A stretch of DNA of 64,000 nt from Fulvia fulva (Eukaryota > Ascomycota > Dothideomycetes > Mycosphaerellales > Mycosphaerellaceae). Location of the stretch: positions 1,240,001 to 1,304,000 of the forward strand of contig NC_063015.1 in the NCBI RefSeq assembly GCF_020509005.1. Reading direction: 5' to 3'. The notes under the pieces are model-generated. The model had not been told where the DNA came from and did no database searches. It saw only the letters and a list, made by a program, of their open reading frames with translations. The translations under genes and the position numbers were made by a program. This document shows, in pieces, positions 44,953 to 57,117 of this stretch. The first letter of the stretch is position 1; each line of letters opens with the position of its first letter.

Positions 44953-45742
44953 GCACCGGGCTGGAAAGAAATCGTACATCGAGACATCAATCCCGATAAG
45001 ATCTTCCTCTACGACCCCACGCCAGGTCGAGATTGGCAGCTGTACCCATCACCAAAGCTAGAAGATTTTGATCGAGCCGTGGAGACCAGCCCGCAAGATC
45101 CCGCGACGAGCAACCCTCGAATGTTCCGAGACGTCGGTACGCCGGGGTTTTGTGCGCCAGAACAGTACCTGTAGTATCGTGAACTGCGAGGCAACTTCGA
45201 TAAACCTCGGCTGAGCTCAGCTACCAATGTGAGCTCAGGATCCGCTACGAGTCGCATACTGACCCATGCTGACGAAGCGAGGACAGGTCTGGGCTCTTGA
45301 TGTTGTCATATACTGCCTGGTACGCCGACTCGAGAAGCCCGAACAAATTGTGAATACGCGAGACACCGATTTGGATCTTCTTGAGCCAGAGGGACTACCT
45401 CTGGGCCCGCTTTCTCCGAAATTCGTTACATGTCTGATCACCTCTTAACCGAAACCGGGGTTCTCTGGGACACTGACCCTGCTCATGCGAGACTGCCTTC
45501 GGTTCAACCCCGAAGAGAGACGGTCGCTGGATGAGCTGAGTGCACGACTACAGTCACCTGATTCGAAACTGGACTATGATCGGTTGTACTATAAAGGCAT
45601 GCGCGAGGAGGTTCCACGAGCTGGGGAGACATGGCAGCGAGCTAGCCAGAGGCCACCAGAAGGAATCCCGATGCGCTCTTGAGACAAGTACCGGGTGGGC
45701 ATGGCCCGTGGCAGCTTACCTCCTCTGAACAGGATACCTTGA
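44953..45742 (+). pseudogene. Kinase-like family copy D, N-lobe missing, two stops
   Basis: Only the C-terminal lobe remains. It starts at PGWKEIVHRDINPDKIFLYD, then PKLEDFDRAVET, RDVGTPGFCAPEQ, an intron after SATN like those in C and E, VWALDVVIYCL, MRDCLRFNPEERRSLDEL and the tail YYKGMREE...KYRVGMARGSLPPLN. TAG at 45172-45174 stands where copies C and E have Trp, and TGA at 45680-45682 splits the tail. The catalytic-loop Asn is Lys and DFG is DFD. No glycine loop or beta3 segment is found in the 170 bp between C and D. Clear relic. Confidence 0.75.
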
Positions 45743-46267
45743 GCACTGCGCGGCAACATCGGAACTCCGACCTCGATTGCACAGGCTGGTACTCTGTCGC
45801 AGTCGTTTTATCCGTATCACCGGGCTCTCGAGTGAAGCGACTATTACCTGCTGGTCGGCAAGTTTATCAGTATCGAATGCTCAAGCCAGGCGTATTTGAT
45901 TCGGTCGTAGAGACTGATCTGCGATCAATCTGCATAGTCTTGCCAGCTTTTTCATCAATCATGCGTGGCTGCCAGGAACAACGTGGACATCTTCTGCTAC
46001 AAAGCACCAATCCCGTGCTGTATAAAGGCTTGTATTACGTATCCACATAAGGCATGCTTAAAGTTCAGCTGCCCAGTCCGGCTGCTATGGACCAAGCAAC
46101 CCGTCAACAGGAGGAGTCTCTTTGTTCTTTAGGGGTATTTTCGTTCTCTAGAGGCGGAAAGGTTCTAGAGAAAGTGCCTCCCGCACAAATTAGCAAACAA
46201 TTCCACCCCTAGAGTGCTGTCGAACGTCTAAGCGTCATCTACTGATCCTCTGGTCTGACATCGAATC
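45743..46267. other. Spacer between kinase-like copies D and E, 525 bp
   Basis: A stretch near 45,895 reads FDSVVETD, faintly like the DFDRAVET site of the family, so a very decayed extra fragment is possible. Nothing firmer. Confidence 0.3.
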
Positions 46268-48161
46268 ATGGCTGGCCATTATATCCCAGGTTGGGGCGAG
46301 CTTGACGACGCACTTGTTGTTGTGCCAGAGGTCGCCAGAATGAATATCCAACGCTTCGTACAGAACGATACTGTCGGTTTGAGAATTGACCAGGAGCTTG
46401 AACGCCCGCGACCATGGAAGGCGTGAGAGGGTATACGGTATCTGGGAATAGGGGGTTCTGGTAAGGCTGCATTATTCGGACGCTTCGACGTATTGCAAGA
46501 CGTACGTATAACCTCTGCGCAATTGAGCAGATTGCTGATGTCAGTTTTTAGCGTGTCGCTGTGAAGGAGGTTGAGTGTGATTGGTTTAACCCGCTCGCTT
46601 GGGCACCAAATGATGCGATCAACTATGACGCGAATGGCAATAGAGATTACAGCACCGGCATTGACCGTTATGAGAGTGCAGAGACATATCTTACATTCAC
46701 CGAACACTCTCCGAGCAAGATACAAATGCAATTGTGGAATACCGCGGGAGAAGTGGTGTCCTCGCAGCTCAATGGCGATACAGACTCCTCACGGAGTACG
46801 GATGCCATGGAAGCTTGTTGAATGTCATCAAGCACTACAGGGACCCCGACAACTTCCCGGATGCCCGCGTGGGCGCTTCTGGTCTTCCCGAAGTCATGAT
46901 ACCATTGCCATTCATTTGGTACTGCCTTAGCTCGCGAAGGCCGCAAGGATCATGGAGCAAGGCACAGATGCGGGGGCTCCGGCGCCTGGGTGGAAAGAGA
47001 TCATACACCGCGACATCAAGCCATCGAATATCTGGCTGTACGATCCTCCGACAGGACCGGCCGCCGGGTTGAGTCTACTTCGATAAGCACATGCACTCGT
47101 GACCCAGCTTGGTCATGTTTCGAGAGTCGGCTGCGCTTTCCTCGGCATGATCGGCACTGCGGCATGGTTGAAGTCGCAGGAGCGCACGATAAGAGACTCT
47201 TCACAACCGGCTGCTTCTTTACTGGGGGCTTTCGCTGACATCTCCATCATTCAGTGGCAATTATATCCTAAGCCGAAGCTTGGCGACATGGGCTCAGCCG
47301 TCGAGACGACGGCCGGTGAACCCAGCACGAACAATCCTCGTGCCTTTCGAGACGTTGGCACCCCAGGCTTCCTTGCACCCGAGATGCATCTATGGCACTC
47401 CAGCAATCATCGAGGGTGGCATGATAAGCCTCGTCTCAATGCTGCAACCAATGTGAGTGTCCAGTCCAATCCCTAGACTTGACGTCTCTTGACTGACTTT
47501 TGACGACTAGATCTATGGCATTGGCATGGTCATATACGTACGTTCTGGATTAAACATCACTAGCCCCATCTACAAGGGGAAATGCTGATTGTTCACAATG
47601 TGTCTGATCTTCAGAGTGGCTTTCCCTCCGATGGTACAGGTCAGTCACTATAACCTAGATCAGCCCCCTGCACCCAGGAATTTCCCCGAGGGGCCTCTGC
47701 CGCCAGGAGCGGTGAGTCCCCCAGAAATCATGTGGCAATGATCGAATCTAACACGATCGACAGCACACGGAGTCGGTATCGCTTACAATCTTGACATCAC
47801 TGGTGAGTGGGAGCGCTGTACAGGCCATGCTAAGCCATGGAGCGCATAATCTTGTTTCTCAGTGGTCCCTGAACTTTGGCAAACACTCCAGACTGACTGA
47901 GCGTGTGTTCAGATGTGGCGATGTCTATCCTTCGCACCGGATGAGCGTCCTTCGCTGGACGACATCTTCAATACGTTCCTACGCAAATCAAAAGGACAAC
48001 TAATTCCTAACGATGAATACTTCGCGAAAATGCATAAACTCGTCCCGAAAGTAGCACAGCCCTGGTTCGATGGTGATCGAGGTGCACCATACCTCTTGGA
48101 CATTGACTTCCCCGACAACTACCGAATCGGACTGACCAGAAACAACTTGCCCCCCCAGTAG
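46268..48161 (+). pseudogene. Kinase-like family copy E, stop and several frameshifts
   Basis: The copy starts MAGHYIPGWGELDD. TGA at 46424-46426 precedes the glycine loop GIGGSGKAALFGRFD. Exon 2 begins RVAVKEVECDWFNP. The frame changes near 46,735 (to RGRSGVLAAQWRYRLLTEYG) and again near 46,930 (to GWKEIIHRDIKPSNIWLYD). After about 185 bp of unaligned sequence the family resumes with QLYPKPKLGDMGSAVET, RDVGTPGFLAPE and IYGIGMVIY. The last exon (47913-48161) holds MWRCLSFAPDERPSLDDI and the tail NYRIGLTRNNLPPQ. Several GT/AG introns remain recognisable. Glycine-loop, Lys and HRD residues survive but the gene cannot give one protein. Confidence 0.7.
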
Positions 48162-48543
48162 GACCACCTCCTCAATAAAGCTGGAAACTCGCGCTGTGCC
48201 CTCTACGCAACTTGGCCCACTACTACATGCGACCGACAGATAGAAGCGTATAACGGTTGACTACAAGACAACATAAATCGAAATTGTTATCGCTGCCTCA
48301 TTCAGTGATGCTACATTTCGCTGTGTGGCTATGTAAGAGCGCTCCTTACCATCATTTGCCACCACCGTGAACAAATTAAGTTGCTTCCATGACCGCTCCT
48401 GTGCAAGTGCCGTACCGGAGGTCCCTCATCAAAAGCAATCAACGCCAGAAAAGATACACATGAGCGTGTAAAAGAAAGCATAAAGTCGGCATTAGCCTTT
48501 GACTCGGCTATGCTCAGCCTTCAGTTCATATCCAGGGGTACCT
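48162..48543. other. Intergenic, 382 bp, convergent 3' ends
   Basis: Between kinase-like copy E and the Lys-rich gene. Nothing recognised. Confidence 0.4.
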
Positions 48544-50208
48544 TTAGCGGATCTTCTTGCCTGGCAGCACCTTTGGTCGAATGAGCAGGATGTTCTTCAG
48601 ACCATTAGGTGGAGTTGAGCTGGACTCCGCGGTGTTGGCCCCCACTCCGTTGGCCTTCGCGCTGCCTGCCTTCAATTTGCCGGTCTTTGCAGTCTGGGCC
48701 TCGCTGTCCTTCGCCTTGGGCCCACCAGTGACGGTCTCGTTGCCACGTTGAGCTAGAATGCTGGCGGTACTACGATTGGACGTGTTAGTCAGCCAGCGCT
48801 CTCCGGACTCAGCTACGACCTCGTACAGCGCGCCCTTGATTTTGCTGATGGTGATGCCTTTCCCAGCAGTAGTGCCGGTTTCGCTGTTAAGCGCTGGGTC
48901 GGAAGCACCGCTCATGGTACTGTTGCCGCCGAGCGGACCGTTGACCTTGGGTGGGTTGGGTGGAAGATACAAGCCGTTGCGTATGTCCACGAGGCCGTTG
49001 TTGTAGGTTTCGCCCACGGCCTTGCGTTCTGGCTGACCGGCGACCTTGAATGTGACGTTGGCTTGGGCGGCAAGGGTAAGGTGATGGCTTGGCGCCAATG
49101 ACGATCTTGACGGCCTCCATGCTTATTGCAGTCTTCTTGCTCTGCTTGACCGGCTTCTTGGCGATTCTAGCCTTCTTGACCTTCTTGTCGCCGCGACTCA
49201 ATGTCGCTCGTGGCCCGTCGTCGTCGCTGCTGTCATCACTGTCACCCGGCTGTGAGATCTCATGGTCACCCGGGTCCTCAGCGTCTTCTGGATCTTGCAT
49301 GGCGTTGGTGGAACGAGCTTGGCTGAAAATCTTGCCAGAGTGATGGACTCCCTCCATTTCCGCAAGGGCGAAGTTCATGTTGTTCGTAGCCATTGTACTC
49401 TTGTTGAGCAGGCGGGATGTGCCGCGCATCTTCTCGACTTCGCCTCGCACCTCTCCCCTTATGCTATCAGCAGCCTTGTTGACGTCGGTCAGGGCGGTCT
49501 CGATATCCTTGAAATTGATGTAGCGAGAAATGTCGCCTGAGTCGATGATGACCTGGATGCTGTGGTTGAAGTTGCGCTTCTGTATCGCGCGATAGAGGAA
49601 TCCGATTGCGAGCAGTGGGTCGCCTGGAAGCAACTCGAAGAGCTCAACAAACTTGTGAAGCTCGTGGGTCAGAAACTGGTGGAGTGGATCTACATTATAC
49701 CACAGAGTCTCTCTAGGACGGTACAACTCGTGATGGATGTACTTGTCTGAGCGCTCGTCAGCCTGGAGGTTGAGATGTCCGCGAATGATCTCGACCAGGT
49801 CGCCCTTGTCGAGGTTCTTCTTGTTCTCCTTGTCAATCTTGGATTCGTTGCGCTTGCTGATGTCCGGCTTCTCGGCGATTTGACCTGTCTTCTTGTCGTC
49901 GATGTACTTGTGTTGGTTCGCACGTCGGTCCTCGGGTGTTGGTCCGTACTGTCATGGTGGTCAGTATTGCCATCCTCTTAGAGTATTTCTCGCAGGTCAC
50001 ATACCTTGGCAGTTTCCTTCTCAGCCGTACGAATGCGCTTTTGCCTGTCCTCCTCCATGTCTCGTTCATCCGGGAGCATGTCTTTCAGCTCTGCTTGGCT
50101 ACCACGAAGTGCCGATGTCCCGCGGTTGTTGGCAGGAGTCTTGCGACTGCCAGATGTGGAACCGGTCGCCTCGGGGGCCTGCAGGTTGGTGGATTTGCGG
50201 TTGACCAT
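48544..50208 (-). pseudogene. Lys-rich protein of unknown function with a 1-bp frameshift
   Basis: I do not recognise the family. Exon 1 (50005-50208) starts MVNRKSTNLQAPEATGSTSG and joins exon 2 at 49948 across a 56-bp intron (KETAK then YGPTPEDRRANQ). The protein has a charged Lys/Glu region, a structured part (ETLWYNVDPLHQFLTHELHK, GDPLLAIGFLYRAIQKRNFN), an acidic patch (PGDSDDSSDDDGPR) and a basic KKVKKARIAKKP that may be nuclear. Near 49,090 the frame changes by one base (an extra A in CCAAGCC explains it), after which protein-like text continues (LAAQANVTFKVAGQPERKA) to TAA 48544. Without the shift it is about 535 residues. If the extra base is real, the product ends at 48887. It is divergent from TOP2. 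Confidence 0.6.
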
Positions 50209-51928
50209 CTTGACTCGTACCTCTACTGTAGGCAGAGGTAGAGGTGTTCCTGGGTGGTGTCGGAAATGTATGCTACACACTCGAGATGAAAGGGCGATGC
50301 CGCGTTGTGGTGTGTGAGAGTGTGTGGGTGTGGCAACTGTGTCGTGGTGGTGGGCGAGATTGGTGTTGAAGTTCAAGATTGAGCAGCGGGCGGTCGACTT
50401 TTTGAAGACGCTGAACGAGAGTGCAAAGGGTCTCGCGCTTGTAGATGTGATAAGGCCCGTGCCCCCGCTTTCTTGGAGGAGTCAGCCTGCGAGGGAAAAC
50501 GTGCACCGATTTCCCAAAATGTCACTCGCACAAGCTGCGGGGACTCACTTCTAGTGGATGGGGAGTTTCGTGATTGGCTTCATTGACTCGGAGGGGCTGG
50601 CAGGTAGGCAGCGATGAGTGGGGACTCTATTCACATGTTAGTGCGAGATTCACTCGGCTCGCGATCTCGACATTCTGCGCGCGGAGCTCCTGTGGGGTAT
50701 GCACACCCAGACACAATTCCGAACTACCTTCTTGGACCTTGCTACACCCTGGACTGTGCCACGGGAGGCTGTAGTGTTATTGCGCTCCAATATCTTGCCC
50801 ACGCTTCTAGCTACGCTCATCTATTGCTCTCGAGAAAAGCTGAGAGAAGATACATAAGGCAGTAAGATGTTATTGCATCTACTTCTCAGGCTCTGCTTTT
50901 ATGACCCATTCTTTCAAGCGAAGATAAGAGACGCAGAGCTGGAGACTGCCTCGAACGCCGACCTCGAGACCCGCTCAAGATCATCGTGGGCCAGCGCATA
51001 CATCGATCGATTGACCGAAGTCGTTGGGGATCCCATGCAAATATTGTGCCCTATCAAGTTGTTGTACTACATCGTCCATCGGCAAAGGTACTGTCGAGGT
51101 TCCCTGGCGCTCAGCAGTGGTCCGCATGTCATTCAGTGCAAGATCTGGTCGGCAAGCCAGGAGGCAAGTCGTGGATCGATAGAGCAAGCAGGGACGGTCT
51201 GAGACGCCGCAAGGTCACTGTCAGTACAATATTGTCATCGCATGTACCCCATTCTAGCTGGGACACCTCCCCATCTGCGGAATAACTGGTAAGCCATTGC
51301 ATTCCAAGGATGCTCCAGCGGGTGGAGCAGACTTCTGCCCAATCAAAGCAAAACTGTCGACTACTCAAGCTGTCTCAAGACACAAGACATTCGACAAGAT
51401 AGGGTTCATCGTAAGTCTAGATGGTAGGCATGTATGGATGACATTATCGGTGGTACAGCGTATTCAAATGTCGTCGATTTGTGGTTTCGGGATGGTTTGC
51501 TCTTGAGTACGGCGTTGTACACATCACTCTGCTGGGCTGACAGTGAATGTTGAGGTTGTTGTCTTGCGCAAGTGAACGCAAGTGAATGCGTGGAGTCGTT
51601 CGGACCCTCCCAGGAAAGAGCACCCGCCGCGTGCCTGCACCCCAGATCTCAAAAACGCGCTAGTGAAGAAGAAGGTTCCGGCAGTCGCCGTGCCGGGACC
51701 GGCGTCAACAAACAAGTCTGTCAATCTGTCGCTGCCGTTGCAAGTCGTATTCACTGTCCGTACCAACCTTCTCTCTTACCTCTCTGCTTGTAGAGAACGG
51801 ACACGACCATCACTCGTTACGACACGTACTCAGCGGCGCAGGATCTCATGCTGGCCCAGAGACTGCGCACAATCCTCACCTTGTACTAACCAACAGCAGC
51901 GCGCACGCGCTCACCTGTGCGGGATACG
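50209..51928. other. Intergenic, 1.72 kb, between divergent genes
   Basis: Upstream region of the Lys-rich gene and TOP2. Short open frames show no family content. The 250 bp before 51929 may hold 5' leader of TOP2. Confidence 0.35.
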
Positions 51929-54900
51929 ATGGACGACTCGATGGACGGCGACGCGTACGAGATGGACGCCTCAAGTGACTTTGAGCCTCAGCAAAAGCCT
52001 GTAAGTGGATCCTCACCGCTGCCCTCACGCGCACGCCCTCACATCTCACCTAGAAGGCCAAGGCGCCCGCAAAGAAGCCTACAGCAGCACCAAAACCAAA
52101 GGCCACCAAACAAACCACCCTCAAGACCACCAAGACTGCTCCGAAGGCAGCACCGAAGCCGAAGAAGCGCGCCAAGCCAGACTCGGACGACGAGAACGAC
52201 ATCGACCTGGACGACGACGACGAGAACACCGACGACTCGCTTCTGTCCAACACGCCGCCGAAGAAGGCAAAGAAGGCGCCAGCACCGAAGAAACCAGCCG
52301 GAAAGCCCTTGGCTGAGCTTGAGAACGAGAGCTTCAATATGGATGTGCCGGTGAATGAGGGCAAGTCGAAGAAGGGTGGTGGCTCCAGCGATCAGTACGA
52401 GAAGCTCACTCAGCTCGAGCACATCCTCAAGCGTCCAGATACCTACATTGGCTCTGTAGAGCAGACGACTGAACAGCTATGGATCTTCAACTCCGAGATT
52501 CAGTCGATGGAGAACCGCAAAGTCACATATGTACCTGGTCTGTACAAGATTTTCGATGAAATCCTGGTGAATGCAGCAGACAACAAGCAGCGTGATAAGA
52601 ACATGGACGAGCTGCGTGTGTGGGTACACCCAGAACAAGGCGTCATTTCGGTGAAGAACAACGGCCGAGGCATCCCGATCGAGATACACGACAAGCATGG
52701 CATCTACATCCCCCAGATGATCTTCGGCGAATTGCTCACTTCGTCCAACTACAATGATGAAGAGGCAAAGACGACTGGTGGTCGAAACGGTTATGGTGCC
52801 AAGCTCACCAACATCTACAGTACCGAGTTCCAGCTCGATACCGTGGACCGAAAGACGAAGCAGCGGTATCGACAGACATGGCGCAACAACATGAGCACAA
52901 TCGAGAAGGCCAAGATCGAAAAAGTCAAAGACATGCAGGATTACACGCAAATTACCTTCAAGCCCGACTTCGCGAAGTTCAACATGGATAGTATGGATAA
53001 GGACTTCGAGGGTCTGGTCAAGCGTCGAGTCTACGACATGGCCGGTACCGCCAAAGGTGTCAAGGTCTACCTTAATGGCGAGCGCATCAAGGTCAGCAAG
53101 TTCAAGCAGTACATGGAGATGTACACGAAGGCCATCAAGAGTGAGAACATTGCCAACGATGGTGCAGCACCAGAGCAGGTCATCCTGACTGACAACCCGC
53201 ATGAGCGATGGGAAATCGGATTCGCCGTTTCTGACGGCTCCTTTCAGCAAGTCTCGTTCGTCAACTCGATTGCAACCACTTCTGGAGGAACTCACGTCAA
53301 CTATATCGCCGACCAAATCTGCGACAAGCTCGAAGAGATTGTCAACAAGAAGAACAAGGGAGGTGTGAAGCTGAAGAAAGCTCAGATCAAGAATCACATC
53401 TTCTTGTTCGTCAACTGCTTGATCGTGAACCCAGCCTTCACATCACAGACGAAGGAGCAACTCACAACCAAAGTCAGCGCTTTTGGCAGTAAGCCAACAG
53501 TCTCTGAGAAGTTCTTGAAGGACATTGCGAAGACCGAAGCAGTCACCAATATCATACACTTTGCTCAGCAGAAGGCCGACAAAGTCCTCTCAAAATCTGA
53601 TGGTAACCGCCGTCAGCGTATGAACAACTCGAAGCTCACAGACGCCAACAAGGCTGGCACGAAGGATGGCTACAAGTGCACGCTCATCTTGACAGAAGGT
53701 GACTCTGCCGCATTGCTTGCGCTCGCCGGTCGAGCTGTCGTCAACCCGGACTTGTTCGGTGTCTTCCCGCTCCGTGGTAAGATCCTCAACGTTCGCGATG
53801 CTTCGATCGACCAGATCTCCAAGAACGCAGAGATCCAGAACATCAAGAAGTTCTTGGGTCTGCAGCACAAGAAGGACTACACAGACACTAAGGGCTTGCG
53901 TTACGGCCATCTGATGATCATGACCGATCAGGATCACGATGGTTCCCATATCAAAGGCCTTCTCATCAACTTCTTGCAAGTACAATTCCCTTCGCTCCTC
54001 CGGATTCCTGGCTTCTTGATGGAATTCATCACGCCTATCGTCAAGGTCTGGAAAGGCGACGTGAAGAACCCCAGGCAGAAGCGTGATTTCTTCACCATGC
54101 CAGAATATGAAGCCTGGAGAGAGCTTCCCGGCAACTCCAAGGGCTGGGATCACAAGTACTACAAGGGATTGGGTACTTCAGACACCAGAGACGCGCAAGT
54201 GTACTTTGCCGATCTCGATACCCATCTCAAGCAGTTCCACGCCATGCAAGAAGGCGAGCCCGAGCTGATAGATCTTGCCTTCTCAAAGAAGAAAGCCGAC
54301 GCCAGAAAGACATGGCTTGGGAACTTCGTGCCCGGCACCTACTTGGACACTTCCGGTTCGGCGGAGATCACATACAATGACTTCATCAACAAGGAGCTGA
54401 TCCTCTTCTCCATGGCCGATAACATGCGATCGATTCCCTCGGTTGTCGATGGCTTGAAGCCCGGTCAGCGTAAGGTCATGTACACTTGTTTCCGGCGCAA
54501 CTTGAAGAAAGATGTCAAGGTGGTGGAGCTGGCTGGTTCAGTCTCCGGTCTCACTGCATACCCATACGGCGAGGCCTCCCTTCAGCAGACTATCATTGGT
54601 CTGGCTCAGAACTTTGTGGGCTCCAACAACATGAACATCCTCGAGCCAAGTGGTAACTTCGGTTCCCGTTTGCAAGGTGGCAACGATGCGGCCAGTCCTC
54701 GTTACATTTACACGAGGCTGTCACCGCTCGCGAGGGCCATCTTCCATCAGAGCGACGAGGCTCTGCTTACCTACAACACTGATGATGGCAAGACTATCGA
54801 GCCAGAGATGTACGTTCCAATCCTGCCCATGATCTTGATCAACGGAGCCGACGGTATTGGCACGGGATGGAGCACTACAGTACCCAACTACCGCCCTGAA

Positions 54901-57117
54901 GATGTGATCGCCAACCTCATGCGCCGTATGGATGGTGACAAGGACTCGATGATGCCAATGAAGCCGTGGTTCCGCGGCTGGACCGGCGAGACCGAGCAGC
55001 TTAGCGATGATCGCTTCAAGTTCGGCGCCGCTATCAGCAAGACTGGAGATGGCGAAGTCCAAGTGACTGAACTTCCTGTGCGCTACTGGACGCAGGACTT
55101 CAAGGACAAGCTGGAAGAGATTTTGAAAGCCGAAAAGGTACCATCCTTCATCAAGGACTACACTGAGTACAACACGCCCGAGACGGTCAACTTCATCATC
55201 AAGATGGAGGAGAAGAAGCTGGCAGAGAATGAAGACAAGCTGGAGGAGCTGTTCAAGCTGTCCAGGACGCAAGCCACCACTAACCTGGTTGCGTTTGATC
55301 CTCAAGGACGCATCCACAAGTACGCTACCCCACTGGACATCATGGAAGAGTTCTACCAAGTTCGTCTCCAGAAGTATCACCAACGAAAGAGATACCTCAT
55401 CAGCGAGATGGAGCGCGAACTGAGGAGATTTACAAACCAGGCCCGATTCATCAACATGATTATCAAAGGTGAGCTTGTTGTGAGCAAGAAGAAGAAAGCA
55501 GTACTTGTTGCCGAGCTCCAGAAGCTCAATTTCGACCGTTTCCCGAAGGTTGTGGATGCCAAGAAGCAGGGCGAGTTTGAGGCAGTGGTCGAAGACGATG
55601 CCGACGAGGCGGATGACGCGGATACCGCTGCTGGCGCGAGCGACTTCGACTATCTTCTCGGCATGGCCATTTGGTCTCTGACTCAAGAGCGGGTAGACAA
55701 GCTCAATCGCCAGATCCGTGACAAGGAAGACGAGATTACCGAGCTTACTGCTAAGACAGAGAAGGACCTTTGGCGAGCTGATTTGCAAGCTTTGGAGGAG
55801 GCGTGGAACATGATGCTGGACGAGGAACTGAAGCGCGAGAAGAAGGTCAAGGCCAAGGGTCGTCGTGCTTCAGCCAAGCTTGGCATAGCAGGCAAAGCTA
55901 CGGCGAAGAAGCGGAAGGCTAATGACAGTGACGACTTCTCTGATGATGACTTTGCGCCTAAGAAGCCAAAGACAACCGCCAAATCGAAGGGCGTCGCAGG
56001 ACTACTGGCTATGGATGCTGCTGCTCCAAAGACTGCTAAGGTCAATGGCATCGAGCAGAAGCCCGTCGCACCACCGCCGGCTGCGAAGCAGACAACGCTG
56101 GAGGCCTTCAAGCCGTCGCCTGCCGTCAACAAGGATCCTGTCGCAGATCCTTCCCGCGATACGACGCCTGCGGATGCAGGAACAGCCAAGAAGCGAGGCC
56201 GTCCGAAGAAGGTCGTTGATCCTGATGATAGTGATGTCAAGCCCAAGGCCGCCCCTGCGAAGAAGGTCAGTCGGCCAAAGAAGGTCGTGAGTCTGGATGA
56301 TGATGAGAACATGGACGACAGTGAAGACCACTTTGCTGCTGTTGCCAAGGAAGCTCAACGCAAGCCTGCTCCGGCACCTGCTCGGGCTGGCAGAGCTGCT
56401 GCTCAAAAGGCGAAGTACGCAGAAGATTCCGACGACGCTTCTCTCGATGAAGGCAATGACCTTGGCGACTTCTCTACCATGGTCAAGGGCTTTGGCAGTG
56501 GCACAAACGAAGGTCAAACACGCCTCTTCCACGCCGCATCCACCTCGAGACCCACCAGCAGCGCCGGCTTGAAGTCCAAGCCAAGCAAGAGAACGCTCAC
56601 AGCTGACGAGAACGACTCTGACAGTGAGACTGACTGGGCTGCTCTGGCACAGAACTCTCCACAGAAGACCACGCATACCACAATGCTTGACGACGACTCG
56701 ATGGAAATCGACGAGCCGAAGATCGCGCCGAAGGCTCAACTCAAGGCAAAGCCTGCAGCTAAGCCGGTGCCAAAGAAGGCAGCCGCCGCCCCTGCACCCG
56801 CGCCCAAGCTGGCTCTGTCACCAGCGGCCAAGGCCTACGCAAAGAAGAAGTCAGGTGGAGTCCAAGCCAAAGCTGGTGCTTCCAAGCCGTCGAAGAAGCT
56901 GCCAGACTCGGAGGATGAGGAAGAGCAGGATGTGGACCAGATCGCGAACGACATCCTTAGCGATGAGGACGATGATAGTCCAGTCAAGCCCACCGCGAGA
57001 CCTGGTCGGCGTGCAGCTGCGTCCAAAGCCAAGTCGAAGTATGTGGTTGACGACGATGATGAGGAAGATGAAGAGGACGATACTGCTGCTTTCATTGACG
57101 ATGATGAGAGTGATTAG
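51929..57117 (+). CDS. TOP2: DNA topoisomerase II
   Basis: Two exons (51929-52000, 52054-57117) with a 53-bp intron, 1711 residues. It passes one duplex through another using ATP and relaxes and decatenates chromosomes. The N-terminal extension is Lys/Ala/Pro-rich with acidic patches. GHKL ATPase motifs are EILVNAADNKQRD (about 193), NGRGIPIE (227) and GGRNGYGAKLTN (267). TOPRIM shows EGDSAALLAL (572), PLRGKILNVRDAS and DQDHDGSHIKG (649). The active-site Tyr is in ASPRYIYTRLSPLA (about 908), followed by NGADGIGTGWSTTVPNY. The C-terminal 400 residues are Lys-rich and acidic low-complexity sequence with repeated KKRGRPKKVV-like blocks, as expected for the regulated nuclear tail. No lesions over 5 kb. 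Confidence 0.97.

Noticed and set aside
50574..51530. Several open frames of 70-110 codons upstream of TOP2
   Set aside because: No motif, no consistent splice chain, and overlapping frames on both strands have equal length.
52477..55788. Long minus-strand open frames (306 and 355 codons)
   Set aside because: They are antisense shadows of TOP2, whose own frame carries all topoisomerase motifs.
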